A stretch of DNA of 64,000 bases from Impatiens glandulifera (GCF_907164915.1 NC_061862.1:29405151-29469150); one strand, 5' to 3'. Numbered from the stretch's first letter, positions 1-12,010 are shown. Notes: generated from the letters alone by a model not told the origin. Numbers and translations are program-made.

Positions 1-722
1 ATTTTATTTTTAACCGTTTTAAATTTAAAAACGGGTCAACCCACAATCCGACCCAAGTATCCAAATTAACCACAGCTCTCGACCCGGCAATCCGGACACT
101 TTAAAAATTAAGTATCATTATATATATATAGATTAGTTAGTTAAAAAGTTGAACTTATATTAATGTTAAAACGTCCCGCGTTTATCAAATTTGGTGTTGA
201 ATTTAAAATATAAAGTCTTTGTAGCCTAGTTGGTTAAAGAGTTGTACTTGTTTTGCTAGGTTGCAAGTTCGAAACATACCTCTAGCATTTTTAATTTTAT
301 TTTTAACCGTTTTAAATTTAAAAACGGATAAACCCACAATCCGACCCAAGTATCCAAATTAACCACAGCTCTCGACCCGGCAATCCGGACACTTTAAAAA
401 TTAAGAATCATTATATATATATAGATTAGTTAGTTAAAAAGTTGAACTTATATTAATGTTAAAACGTCCCGCGTTTATCAAATTTGGTGTTGAATTTAAA
501 ATATAAAGTCTTTGTAGCCTAGTTGGTTAAAGAGTTGTACTTGTTTTGTTAGGTTGCAAGTTCGAAACATACTTCTAGCATTTTTAATTTTATTTTTAAC
601 CGTTTTAAATTTAAAAACGGGTAAACCCACAATCCGACCCAAGTATCCAAATTAACTACAGCTTTCGACCCGGCAATCCGGACACTTTAAAAATTAAGCA
701 TCATTATATATATATAGATTAG
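1..722 (+). repeat. 293-bp tandem repeat, 2.5 copies, with tRNA-like block
   Basis: Three successive units begin at 1, 294 and 587, a constant period of 293 bp. The third stops after about 135 bp, and the array may continue left of the window. Copies differ by only a few substitutions, so the array is young. Units 1 and 2 carry a tRNA-like block: TAGCCTAGTTGG fits the pol III box A consensus, and GTTCGAAAC about 35 bp downstream resembles box B. It could be a SINE amplified as a satellite, or a tandem LTR or noncoding repeat. No open reading frame is present. Confidence 0.85.
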
Positions 723-1550
723 TGATTTTATTTTTAATTTGGGTAAAAAGATAATTGATCTTTTTATGAGTAATTAGAGTTTTAAAATGGAGGAATTGGT
801 ATGCACAAATGATTGACTAAAATGAGATAAATTCAACCTAGGAAAAGATCATATGAACTTGAATTGTTCAATAAAAATGAACAAATTAAAAAAGTGAGAA
901 ATTTTTATTATTTAAGTTTAAATTAACTAATATTTATTATTATTTTTATTTAATATTAATTGCATTATCAATTTATAAAAAAATTACATAAACAAAAGGT
1001 ATTAAGGATGGTTTTGAATCTCTCTCATATTCACTTTAGTCTAATTTAAAGACTATATTTATGTTTACTCTTGATTATTTTAAATTTTGTAACTAAATTT
1101 AATTTTTAATATTCCTTAGTTTTTAATAATGTGGAATTTTAAAAAGAATATTTATTTTATGATAAATATCTTTAATTTTGTGTGATTTATGTATTAACTA
1201 GAGTTATATTAAATTAATTTTTTTTAATTATTACGTTTTTTAGGTATGAAATGTATAATAACGATATCGTACCGAAATTAAGGTAAGGTAATGTATTAAT
1301 TTTTCTATACCGAAACTTTTGATAAAGTATAAGATATGGATAAAAATTAAGATATACCGTACCGACCCACTCCTAATTAAACCAATCTAACTCTTTCAAT
1401 GAAAAATCTTAAATTTTAACGTCAACCATCTATATATATATAATTCAAATTATTGGAAGTTTACAATACTCTCTCTACGTTCATTCGATAATTTTCCTAA
1501 TTTATCTTCATAATTAATTTTACTATAATATTTCTTAATTAATTTTTTTA

Positions 1551-1712
1551 TATAAAAAAATTATTTAAAAATAAATAGTTTGGAAAACAAATTTATTTAT
1601 ATATAAAATTAAAAAATAAATAGAAAAACAATATAAAAAAATTATTTAAAAATAAATAGTTTGGAAAACAAATTTATTTATATATAAAATTAAAAAATAA
1701 ATAGAAAAACAA
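1551..1712. repeat. 81-bp tandem duplication (two copies)
   Basis: Two adjacent and essentially identical 81-bp units start at 1551 and 1632. They are AT-rich and noncoding. Confidence 0.85.
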
Positions 1713-2035
1713 ATTAGGAAAAAATATTTTTAATTAGAATAATATATATATATAAGAGAAAAAATAAAAATAAAAATAAAAAATATTTTTACTAATAAAT
1801 TTATTTAAAATTAGGATAAAAAATTAAGTTAATTTCTCTTCCTAATTTATTTTTCTTAATTAATTTATTTTTCTTATAAAAATATATATTAAATTAAATA
1901 TTATATCAGAGATATGATAAAGTAAATAAAAAAAAGTTAAATAGAAAAAATATGATGAGAGTAAAAAATAATCTCTATTTTATTAATTTTATATAAATAT
2001 TTTTTTTATTATATTTACATAAATAAAAGTTTAAC

Positions 2036-2037
<2 letters not shown>

Positions 2038-2112
<75 letters not shown>
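2038..2112. repeat. (AT)n microsatellite
   Basis: Uninterrupted AT dinucleotide run of about 37 units. Confidence 0.95.
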
Positions 2113-2115
<3 letters not shown>

Positions 2116-3224
2116 AGAAAAATATATATAAATATAAAATACAAAACTTTATTTAGTATTATTTTTAATTTTTGTAATAAGGAAAAAAATATGATGAGAG
2201 TAAAAAATAATCTTTATTTTTTAATTTAATATGATATGATATAAATATTTATATATAAAATTAAATAATTGAATAAATATGTAAAATTATTTAATAATAT
2301 ATTAAAATAAAAATTATTAGTGAAATATTTTTAATTAGATTAATATATATATATATATATATAAGAAAAAAAATAAAAATTATATTTATTAATAAATTTA
2401 TATAATATATTGAGAAAAATTAAGATAAAAAATATAATTTTTCTTTTTTAATATATATATATATATTTATTGATAATTTTTTTTAGAATAAGAGGAGAAT
2501 TAATCTTTATTCTCTTAATTTCTCTTTTATAATTAATTTTATTTTTTTTAATTACTTTACACAAAATAAATAAATAAAATATATATATATTCTCACTAAT
2601 CATAAAAATATATTGAATTAATATAGTAAATGTCGGCTTAAGTAACAAACATTGGTAGATGAAACGAAATCGAAAATGTCGGCTTGAGTAACAAAAACAT
2701 TGGTAAAAAAATTTAAGAGTTCGTCCACGGAGAGTGAATCAAAGTCAAAATTATGCCAAAAGGCGTAGTTGAATGCTTAAGTAGGTAGGATATTAAAATT
2801 GATTAGGCGTATAAAACTGTAGGAAGCAAATACAAGCATACTGAAACTCAAGTTGAAAACAACAAAGATAAGAATCCTGAAATCCTGAAATAGAATATTT
2901 TCAATCAGATTAGCATGGGTTCGTTCAAAGAAAGATTACACAATGAAAATAAACAATTTTATCATCTTCTTCAATTCAATCTCCTTCATTACAAGGGGAA
3001 GGGATATGGGTAGGGAAAGGGAAAAAGACTATAGGACGTAGTAGCCTTATTGAATAATATTGTTTTTATTTTAAATATTTATATATAAATAATATTTTGT
3101 TTATATCCTTACGGGCATTACTCATATAAATGCACAAAATTCACGCTACTTTAAATAAATACGATAAAAAATTCACAATCAACATAAAATGATTCATTTT
3201 GTAATAAAAGACTCGTATCTTGTT

Positions 3225-3996
3225 TATTTGAAATTTTGATGATGGTTTTCAATGGTTATATACCCGAGTTTACGGTTCACAATGAGTGGTAAACAAAATT
3301 ACATTTTTAGATTTGATTGGCGTGAAATCTTTAAAATAGTATAAGTCATGAGTTGTTGGCGACTTCAACATTGTGCGTTTCCCATATAAAAGAAAGAATG
3401 TACTCGAATTGACCCGATCAAAAGCATTTTCATATTGTATTCATGCTTGCAATCTTATTTATATTGAGTTTATTGGTGCAAATTTTACATGGTGTTGTAG
3501 GATTGGTGGTCCTAGATTTTTATTTGACCCTGAATTTGGCTGCCAAATTCCCAAAAATTCTTCAAAAGGCAAAAATTTGACTTGAATTATATCATCCATT
3601 GTCATTTTTTACACTTATTTTTGTATCTAAAGTCCTCGATCTTAATGTTTGAGAATAAATGGCTAAAGAATGATGATTTTTTTCTCATTTCTCTTTGTTG
3701 GCCATCTTATTTCACCGCCTGGTTCGTCGAAACGAACCAAAGTTTGTTGTGATAACTCTCGATTGGTTTTTTTGGCTTGGAAGAATATTAATGATGTATT
3801 GACTTTTAAATCATGTTATGGTATTATATCAGGGAAATCCAGACTCATTTTCATGGAAAATAATTTGGGGCATTCACATTCCTCCTTGCATATCTTTCTT
3901 TTATTTGGCCAGTCTTCCACCAAACTCCAAATGTTGAAGTTAGGTTGAAAGACAATTGTGTAATATTCGGTAGTCGCGTGCTTTGTAAAAAGGAGG
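3225..3996 (+). mobile_element. LINE (L1-like) relic, plus strand
   Basis: Degenerate non-LTR retrotransposon debris. With a few frame changes it reads as an endonuclease fragment (a phrase like WLYTRVYG, then GDFNIVRFP near 3358 matching the AP-endonuclease GDFN motif, then FIGANFTW). An FENKWL-type linker follows near 3650. After a deletion that removes the reverse transcriptase comes the zf-RVT region (WGIHIPPCISFF and LKDNCVIFGSRVLCKKED, about 3860-3995). It stops where the truncated copia LTR begins. Stops and frameshifts show it is dead. Confidence 0.65.
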
Positions 3997-3997
3997 A

Positions 3998-4367
3998 CAT
4001 TATATTATAATGAATCAATATAAGATGGGTAAATGCAAAGGTTATCCAAATCTAAAATAGGAAATCAAGCACAATAAAATAACACCAGATTTATGTGGAA
4101 AACCCTCTAAACCTGGAGGGTAAAAAACCACGGGCCAACCGACAAATTTTACTATAAACAAGAAACTGATACAAATGTTCTTCTCAACTTTAAAACCTAA
4201 AGTTGAGGTATACAAATAGAGAAAACCAATTTCATTCTGACCCAAGCAAGTCTAGATATAAGTCCACAAGAAATTGGAACTTGAAGGTGATAAAGGTAAG
4301 GAGATCCCTACTGCCTCCTTCTCTTCTTCTTCCTCGGTTTCTTCTCTTCTTAGTAGATTTTTTTGGG
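3998..4367 (-). repeat. Copia-1 3' LTR, first piece
   Basis: Aligns with 15270-15625 of the 5' LTR (shared phrases CCAGATTTATGTGGAAAACC and AAGAAACTGATACAAATG). It breaks at TAGTAGA, exactly where the poly(A) of the inserted LINE begins. Confidence 0.85.
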
Positions 4368-7300
4368 GGGAAAACGACTTAACGTTATTTCATTAAAAAA
4401 ATTCAAAAAGGGAAAAAACCAAATGAGTTTCTGTATTTTCCTAGACAAGCCTAGAAAAATTTAGTTCGTAATAGTCTAATGAAACTACGGAATTACTAAC
4501 ATACAAAGGAGTTACAAAAAATTCAAAGCGTTTATCTAACTAAAATGTTTTCTGATCTTTTGACTTCTTTAAATGTGGTTTTCCAGTTCCATCTTAGTGT
4601 CCAGTTTTGCTCAGTTATAGGCACTCGTCTCAGCATTTGTAGGTCTGTGCTGTTGTTGAATACTATGTCCTCCCATGTCTCCTTTATACTTCTTCTTATT
4701 CTTGAGTGCACTCTTGCGTTCCTTTCTCGCTAAATGTGGTAGACAATTATACCGAATTCGCTTGTAAAAACATTGGACCTGAAACTTTTCCCCTTTGTTT
4801 TGAGTATGGCTTCCTTTTTTATCTCTTTCCATTTCGTAGGTAGGCTAACCATTTCCATGCTTCTGGTAAACTTCTTCCAAAGTTTCGAAGTAAATGAAAA
4901 TTTCCCGAAGAGATGATCAAATGTTTCTTTATTCTCTTCACACAATAGACAACTTGTATCCGGGATCTCCATATACTTCTTTACTCGATCTCTTGTGTTT
5001 AGCCTTTCCCGAAATGCAAGCCATAAGATGAACTGGTGTCTTAGAATGACTTTTGACGACCAAACCAGATTAGCCCAATCTACTATTTACTCCTTCTCTC
5101 GAATGGTGTTCCACACTTTTCTTGAAATCATCTTCATGTTTTCCTTGGCTTTCCATCGGTGTATGTCTGATCTTTCGTTGAAATGGATGTTATTGATATA
5201 TTCGAGTATGCACCGCCCCACCGGTATTCGCCTAAAGAGCAAATTCCATAGCCCGTCTTTCATGTCTCTAACCTTGGCAGCTATGTAGTCCCATCTAATC
5301 CTCATGTTTCTGAATTCCTCTTTATTGATTATCGGTTGGTTCTCATACCAGGGGTCATGCCAAAACAGTGTGTTTCTGTCATCTCCCCAACTGATATCAA
5401 AAAGTCCTACAATATTGTTTCTTAGCTTAAGGATTTTCTTTAATGACCATCTCATACCTTCGCTTATTTTGATTGTCCAAACGCTTGATTCGTATTTCAT
5501 AAACCGGTGTGGACCCTCTTGATCTATAGTGATTCATGTTTTCTCTCGATGGTCCATAGGTGCTTGTACATCAATTCTTTGTTCCATTCCACAGTTCTTG
5601 AGCCATATGCTGCCTTTTTCCTTTGGTTTGCAAAGTGAGGTCCACTTAACATTCTTCCCTCCTCTCTCGCTGCTACCCCAAATAAAGTTTCTCATAAGCG
5701 TGTCAAGTTCTATCATTACCTTCTTTGGGAGCATGAGTTATTATGACTAGTAACCGATGATTCTCATTACCACGCTTTTGACCAGCTCAATTCTTCCCGT
5801 GTATGTAAGTTTCTTTGATGCCCAACCGAAAATTGAGATCTTCACTTTCTCGATCAGTGGTCTGTACTACGAGATCTGAATTTGTTTTGCCATGAGTGGA
5901 ATTCCTAAGTATCTTACTGGAAAGTTTTCTTCTGTGATGCCCATGATGTTGTAGATGTTTGCCTTCGTTTCTTCCTTTACTCCACCATAAAATTTTAAAT
6001 TCTTGTTTTCGTTGATAGTCAAACCTGTAATCTAAGAAAAAAATGTTAGCGCTTCCCTTACAATTTTTATGGAGTCAACGCCTACATGTGCAAGAATGAA
6101 CAAATCGTCAGCAAAGCATAAATGTGTTATCTCCACTTCTTCACAGAATGGGTAAAGATGTATGGTCGATTCTTGTGGAACATCGTAAAGATGCTCTCAA
6201 AGATTGCCATGATGATGACAAAAAAGTTAGATGAGAGGAGATCCCCCTACCTCACTCTGTTTTCACCCTTGAAGTAGCCTTTGTGGATTCCATTGACGCT
6301 TACTACAAAATAGGAGGTGGAAACACATTGCAAAATCCATTCAATAAAAATTATAGGAAAACCAGATACGACCATGAAATCCCGAATGGTTTCCCATCTA
6401 ACAGAATCGAAGGCCTTTTTGATATTTATTTTGAATGCCACTCTCAGGGTAAAAAAAAATTCCATAACCTTTGAGAAGGCTTTGCATGAGTAGAATATAA
6501 TGAGATATCATTCGATCGGGGATGAATGCAGACTAATTTAGACCTATTATCTTACCTATGCTATTTTTAAAGCGCTTTGAAAGAATTTTAGAAATTATTT
6601 TATAAACTACATTGCAGTAAGAAATCGATCGGGAATCTTGAACCTTTTCTGGAACTGACTTTTTTGGAATTAGAGTTAGGACCGTAGTGTTCCATTATTT
6701 GAGCATCTTTCTGTTCTTAAAGAATTCCAGAACCCCTCCTGTGACGTTGTGACCTACAACCGACCAGTTTTCCTTAATGAATTAAGCATTGAAATCATTT
6801 GGGTCCGGGCTCTTGTTCCCATCGATGTTGAACATAGCCAATTTGACTTATTCCCTTGTAACCCCTTTTATTAATTCACGGATGTCTTCCGTTGATATCA
6901 TCTTATCAATGATCTGATAAAGGGTATTCAAATAACTCGATTGATATTTTTTGGTTCCCATAAGCTGTTTATAGAATTGGATAGCAAGATCTTGAACGTT
7001 TTTTTGCCCTTGTACATGCTTGCCATCATTATTCATCAGCCTATATACGTTGTTGCTCATACTTCTGTCCATGCATTTGCGATAAAAGAATGATGTGTTC
7101 TTGTCCCCGAGAGAGGGCAAATTTTGTTTTGACTTTTGTTTTGCAAAACTCTATTCTAATAAACTCAGCTTTCTGAAATTACCTAGGGTAACCTTTTCTT
7201 CTTCATTAAGTTTCTCTTCACCGTCTCCCCCAAGTAATCTTCTTTGGACATCTTCTAACTCAATCTTGACTGTCTGAACTCTTTTGGAAATATTGTTGAA

Positions 7301-7908
7301 CCTTTTCTTGTCGAACCTTTGAAGTTGAGCCTTGAGAAGTTTTAATTTTTTCAAAACCCTAAATATTTTTGAACGCTTGATGTTTTATGACCATACTCTA
7401 CCCAATATATCTTTAAAATTGTCGTTTTCCATCCAAAAATTGAGGAACTTGAATGACCGCTTAAACTTATCTTCTTTCTCCCAGAAGAGTTTTATGGGAC
7501 AGTGATCCGATATACCCAAATTCAAAATGTGCAGTTGGCTTCTCGAAAATTGAATAATCCATTTCTTGTTGATCAAACTTCTGTCAATTCTGCTCTTTCT
7601 TATTTTCCTATCTCCTCGGGTTGATGACCATGTGAATAAGTTCCCAGAATTGATAGGCTCAATACATCTCATGTCTCTAATACAATCGTTTAAGTCAATC
7701 TATCTTGGGTTATATTCGACTTCGGGCTTTGATCACTCACATTTCTTGTGACATTGAAATCACCTATAACAGACCAATGTTTGTCGTTATCAATCCAGTT
7801 CTTAAGACATCTCTAGAGCAACCTCCTTTTTGTTCTTGAGTTTCTACTATATGCAATAGCGAGTTAGAACTTGATACTAGTAATTTTGTCCTTAACCTCA
7901 ACCAGAAT
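4368..7908 (-). mobile_element. LINE (L1-like) retrotransposon inserted in copia LTR
   Basis: A minus-strand non-LTR element. Its poly(A) end is the T-run at 4368-4374, followed by a 3' segment shared with a second copy at 50060-50195. Reading on minus from 7908: the C-terminal half of an AP endonuclease (GDFNV near 7760; SDHCPIKLFW near 7500), a linker, a reverse transcriptase and a terminal zf-RVT zinc-finger-like region. It is 5'-truncated inside the endonuclease, where an inserted LTR now abuts it. Many stops and frameshifts make it nonfunctional. Confidence 0.85.
4730..7672 (-). pseudogene. LINE ORF2 remains (endonuclease, RT, zf-RVT)
   Basis: Broken ORF2-like polyprotein that would have nicked target DNA and primed reverse transcription. 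Pieces in order on minus: endonuclease end (7672-7385, ending SDHCPIKLFWEKED); a linker (7354-6848) with GDKNTSFFYRK; RT fragment KAFDSVRWETIRDF (6465-6247); the RT catalytic motif FADDLFILA at about 6104-6115; a post-RT segment with FIWGSSERGGKNVKW (5734-5534); a segment with LFWHDPW (5500-5087); and zf-RVT with DTSCLLCEENKETFDHLF (4972-4730). At least six frame changes or stops separate these pieces. Confidence 0.85.
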
Positions 7909-9504
7909 TGTTGGGTCAAATTATTTTGACTAAGTGTCAAAATATTTTGACAATTGGAATTTTGATGATGAGTGTGTATGAAACTTAATTTATGTCGTTT
8001 AATCGTTTTTGGTGCAGGTGTATTGAAAACATATTATATTAGACTAAGTCTAAATGAGACTCATTAGACTAATTGGTCATTAGATGCATAGAGTTAGATA
8101 CGTAGTTAGACGTGCAGTATAACAGATACGTAGTTAGACGTGCAGTCTAACAGATACGTAGTTAGACGTGCAGTCTAACAGATACGTAGTTAGACGTGCA
8201 GTCTAACAGATACGTAGTTAGACGTGCAGTCTAACAGAGACGTAGTTAGACGTGCAGTCTAACAGAGACGTAGTTAGACGTGCAGTCTAACAGATATGTA
8301 GTTAGACGTGTAGTCTAACTCCTTCAGATTAGTCTGAAGGGATGTGTAGTTAGACGTGCAGTCTAACTCCTTCAAATTAGTCTGAAGGGATACGTAGTTA
8401 GACGTGCAATCTAACGTATGAGAGTTAGACGTGCAGTCTAACTCCTTCAGATTAGTCTGAAGGGATGCGTAGTTAGACGTGCAATCTAACGTATGAGAGT
8501 TAGACGTGCAGTCTAACTCCTTCAGATTAGTCTGAAGGTAACCGTAATTAGATGTGTCGTCTAATCTCATTAGACTAGGTGGTCTAATGGATCCTGCTAT
8601 TAGACGTAGGCATCTAATTCCATTAGACTTGTCAGTCTAAGTGAAAAACGTCTAATGCCATGCTTAAGCAGTTGCTTGAAGCTAGCATCCGTCTACCCAC
8701 GATCAACTAGCTGTATGCTACTCCTACTCCACTTTCTAGTGAAGATCAGTATGACAGTCAGTTACAACCAATTGATTAATGCAACGTAAGAAAATATTCT
8801 TCCCACTACTTGTTTCTTGCAGGAATATCCTAGAAGAATATTTGGCGGACTACCAGATTGGTACGGCCACAATCCTGTGCTCAGAGTCTGTTGTGTACTA
8901 TGGAGGCGTTCCAATGGAAGCTCGCCACGTGTCATTATGGAAGATTTGACCGTTGGTACCTGGTCTCTATTTAAAGATCCTCAAGGACCGCGGATGAATC
9001 ATCGATCTATCGACACTCAGAGAATTATACGCGAACATACAAGCTGATATACGAAAGAGTTTCTTTCTTGATTTACTGTGTTTTTATCAAGAGAGAGTTA
9101 AAATCAAAGCATTTTTTTAGCTAAGTGATATACTTCATTATATTGTAAGTTGAACAAAGTCTGTTCTGTTCAACAGTGAGCTAATCGTGCAACTGTATTT
9201 GATTCTAAGAAACTTATAGTGAACCCTTCCGGTGGTTGGAAGAAGGGGTGACGTAGGAGAGTTTTGCTCCGAACATCCATAAACAAACTATTGTGTCATT
9301 TACATTCTGCCATCTTCTCATTCTTTGGTTCTTATCTTCAAACCTGAGAAAACGTTTATGCACTTGAATCGTTCAAGAGTTTGCAAGGGTTTGTTTAGAA
9401 TAGAAAGTGATGTAAATCATTAACATGATTTCTATCAAACCATTTTCCCGAAGTCATCATCAATAGCCAGACCCCCGTCTCTATCGATTACGCCGATCCT
9501 ATCA
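7909..9504 (+). mobile_element. Solo LTR 1 (hairpin-minisatellite LTR family)
   Basis: A 1596-bp solo LTR starting TGTTGGGTCA and ending ATCCTATCA, flanked by a perfect 5-bp target duplication AGAAT (7904-7908 and 9505-9509). Its 3' half is closely similar to the LTR at 11452-12915 (shared GGTGGTTGGAAGAAGGGGTG and CCGAACATCCATAAACAA). A candidate promoter is CTATTTAAAG near 8966, with a G-box-like CCACGTGTC about 40 bp upstream. The middle holds a large minisatellite of TTAGACGTGCAGTCTAA hairpins. Strand follows the TATA and shared 3' end. No internal coding region remains. Confidence 0.85.
8088..8570. repeat. Minisatellite of palindromic TTAGACGTGCAGTCTAA units
   Basis: About eight near-identical 28-bp units (8095-8320) give way to longer units that alternate the same hairpin with a second palindrome, CCTTCAGATTAGTCTGAAGG. 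Each first-type unit has arms TTAGAC and GTCTAA around GTGCA. The array runs open on minus for 98 codons, but only as low-complexity repeat. Confidence 0.92.
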
Positions 9505-9509
9505 AGAAT

Positions 9510-9614
9510 TGTCCCTCAGCAGAATGTCTCTCTAGAACTGATAGAATGAATAACATCTTAGGGTTTTCTTGTTTAATTAAGTGCATAATTGGGATGGACT
9601 CACAAGGCCCAACA
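9510..9614 (-). repeat. Copia-1 3' LTR, second piece
   Basis: Continues the LTR interrupted at 4367. GAATGAATAACATCTTAGG and TTTTCTTGTTTAATTAAGTG match 15655-15710. It ends AACA at 9614, followed on the plus strand by ATCATCCCCTCC, the complement of the polypurine tract. Confidence 0.85.
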
Positions 9615-9649
9615 ATCATCCCCTCCAACCCATGGAGAGAGACACATCG

Positions 9650-11160
9650 ATATTCAAGTCATCACTTGGTATTCATGTCGACAAGCCGACAACAAAGTTC
9701 GATCTGTCTTTTGAAACAATCTCTGTAAATATGTCTGACGGGTTCATATCCGTGTGGATTTTCTTCAGTTTCATCTGTTGGTTTTCTATTACATCTCTTA
9801 ACCAATGAAATCTCACATCAATATGTTTAGTTCTAAAATGATATGTAGCATTCTTGCTCAAATCTATGGCACTCTGGCTATCACAGAAAATAATTGCATG
9901 TTCTTGTTGTATACCAAGCTCTAGAAGAAATATAATCACCCACAATAGCTCCTTACTAGATTCAGTTGATGTAATGTATTATGCTTCTATTGTTGACAAA
10001 GTAACAAATTTCTGCAACTTGGATTGCCTTGACACAGCTCCCCCTGCAAAAGTAAACACATAATCGGAAGTGGATTTCTGTGATCCAGATCTCCAGCAAT
10101 ATTAGCATATGTGTAACCTTCTAACACAATTTTACCATTTCCTAAACTCAAACGAAAATTAGATGTTTCTCTTAAATGTCTATGAATCTACTTGACTACT
10201 TCCCAATGTTGTTTTCCTAAATTAGAGAGGAATCTACTTAGCACACTAACTACATGCTCTATATATGGCCTAGTGCAAACCATTGCATATATCAAACTCC
10301 CTACAGCTGAGGAGTATGACACACTCACCATTTCATCATTTTTTTATCTATTCATGGACACATCTTCATGCTCAATTTTAAATGAATAGGAAATGGACAA
10401 CTTACTTTATTTGCTCCTTGCATGCTAAATCTCTCAAGCACCCTTTCAATGTACTTCTCTTGTGACAACCAAAGTCTCTTGGTCTTTCTATCACGAGTAA
10501 TCTGCATGCATAATATCTGATGTGCTTGGACCATGTTTTTTATGTCAAATATTTTGGACATCTCATTCTTCAACATAGCTATTATTTAATAATCATTTTC
10601 TACAATCAACATATCATCAACATAAAGTAAAAGGATTAGAAATTTTCTATTAGAAAATCTTTTGAAGTAAACACATGGATCTGCCTTGGTTCTCTAGTAC
10701 CCATGACTCATCATAAAAGAGTCAAATTTCTTATAGTATTGTCTCAAATCTTGTTTCAAACCGTACATACTCTTCTTCAATTTGAAAATCATGTTCTTTT
10801 TTTCTTTCACTTCAAATCTCTCTAGTTGCACCACGTAGATCTCTTCTTCTAAATTACCATGAAGAAATACAGTTTTTACATCAAGTTACTCAAGGTCAAG
10901 GTCTAATCTAGCTACTAGACCTGACACTGTACGAATGGAAGTCATCTTTACCAATGGTGAGAAAATCTCCTCAAAGTCATTGCCTTGTTTTTGTCCAAAA
11001 CCCTTTACAGCCAGTCGGACTTTGTACTTCATCATTTTTTCATTTTCATCTCTCTTTATCTTGAACACCCATTTGTTTATCAATGTCTTTCGGCCCTTAG
11101 GAAGCTCCACCAGCTCATATACGCTAATTTCTTGCAATGACATCATTTCATCTTCCATTG
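9650..11160 (-). pseudogene. Copia-1 reverse transcriptase and RNase H remains
   Basis: Decayed copia pol. On minus the RT begins with MEDEMMSLQEISVYELVELP and INKWVFKIKRDENEKMMKYK (11158-10886), typical of RVT_2. It continues to the catalytic YVDD at 10613-10624 (read as LLLYVDDMLIV) and to KNMVQAHQILCMQITRDRK (10576-10352). The RNase H segment (9945-9673) has IIFCDSQSAIDLSKNATYH and TKHIDVRFHWLRD. Stops and frameshifts occur between the pieces. The part joining RT to integrase lies across the LTR inserted at 11380-12915. Confidence 0.85.
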
Positions 11161-11435
11161 CATTCTTCCACTTAGCTTCGTCTTTATGAACTTGTGCCTC
11201 CTAAAAAACTTTTTGGCTCTCTTTCTTCTATCAATAGGATATACTCTGAAGAAGGGTACCTTTTAGAAGGTTATTGCTCTCTTTTAGACCTTCTTAATGA
11301 GAGCTTTTCTGGTTCCTCTTGATGATGTTTCCCCCCTCAGGAGTATCATAAATAATCTCATCATAATTATTATCATTCATGTTGGGTTGAAAATTTTTAA
11401 TATTTAAACTGGTTTTGATAATTTAGTTTAAATAA

Positions 11436-11451
11436 TCAAAAAGGGAGAGAT
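11436..11451 (+). other. Retained polypurine tract
   Basis: AAAAAGGGAGAGAT immediately precedes the LTR start TGTTGGG at 11452, the usual layout for plus-strand priming in copia elements. Confidence 0.65.
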
Positions 11452-11579
11452 TGTTGGGTTAAAATTTTTAATTGATTTAAAAAAAATTGATTTGATGATT
11501 GATGAAATAGTTTTGGATAAATCTAAGTTCAATAATTGTTAGTCATATCAAATATATAAATATATATTTAGATATCAAC

Positions 11580-11665
11580 ATCTTAAGTGGTGTGTAGTGG
11601 TAAGCATGCCTGCTTCTCATAGAGGTGACCTGGGTTCGTATCTCACCAGGTGCTGAATTAATAAT
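11580..11665 (+). mobile_element. tRNA-like SINE fragment inside LTR 2
   Basis: GTGTGTAGTGGTAAGC resembles a tRNA D-arm and box A. CCTGGGTTCGTATCTC about 40 bp on resembles box B with one change (GGTTCGTATCT). The segment is absent at the corresponding place in LTR 1. It is too degenerate for a tRNA gene, since the acceptor arms do not pair. Confidence 0.5.
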
Positions 11666-11711
11666 TAGAGTTTTGTTAATTTGCAGGCACAGCTGAAAGT
11701 CAACGCGGAGT

Positions 11712-12010
11712 TAGACTGATTTTATGAAAAACGTCTAATGTTAGACGTGTGGTTAGACGTGCAGTCTAACTAATGGAGTTAGACGTGTAGTCTAGAAAGA
11801 GAAAGTTAGACGTGTAGTCTAACCAGTGTGGTTAGACATGGGGTCTAATGTTAGATGGAGGCGTCTAATAGACTGATTGTGTATAATCAGATGAACGGCT
11901 GAGATGAGGCGTCTAATAGACTGATTGCGTCTAATCAGATGAACGGTCGAGATGAGGCGTCTAATAGATTGATCAGATGGGGGCGTCTAATTAGATGAAC
12001 GACTAAGATG
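11712..12010. repeat. Hairpin minisatellite of LTR 2
   Basis: Irregular repeats of TTAGACGTGNAGTCTAA type pass into a unit containing GAGGCGTCTAATAGACTGAT. This is the counterpart of the array at 8088-8570 but with different unit composition and spacing. Confidence 0.8.

Larger units (their letters stand above)
723..3224. other. AT-rich intergenic region, no gene seen
   Basis: This very AT-rich sequence has no convincing coding potential. It contains an exact 81-bp tandem duplication (1551-1712), a long AT tract near 2038-2112 and many poly-A and poly-T runs. From 2630 to 3010 the composition is less extreme and a short phrase (ATGTCGGCTT) occurs twice about 45 bp apart. That stretch may be an old transposon remnant, but I recognise no domain in it. 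Confidence 0.6.

Noticed and set aside
8274..8570. A 98-codon minus-strand frame with repeated LDCTSN and LQTNLKELD phrases
   Set aside because: It is the translation of the LTR hairpin minisatellite. Its periodicity follows the DNA repeat and it lies inside a solo LTR with no other coding sign.
8088..8570. Possible CRISPR-like array (short palindromic repeats)
   Set aside because: Units are directly tandem with no unique spacers, and the sequence is a plant nuclear LTR.
8817..9047. A 76-codon plus-strand frame in solo LTR 1
   Set aside because: It overlaps the LTR TATA and transcribed region. The counterpart in the second LTR is not open, so it is chance.
11580..11665. A functional tRNA gene
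   Set aside because: D-arm and T-arm text is present, but acceptor arms do not pair, there is no clean anticodon arm, and box B is mutated. It lies within an LTR.
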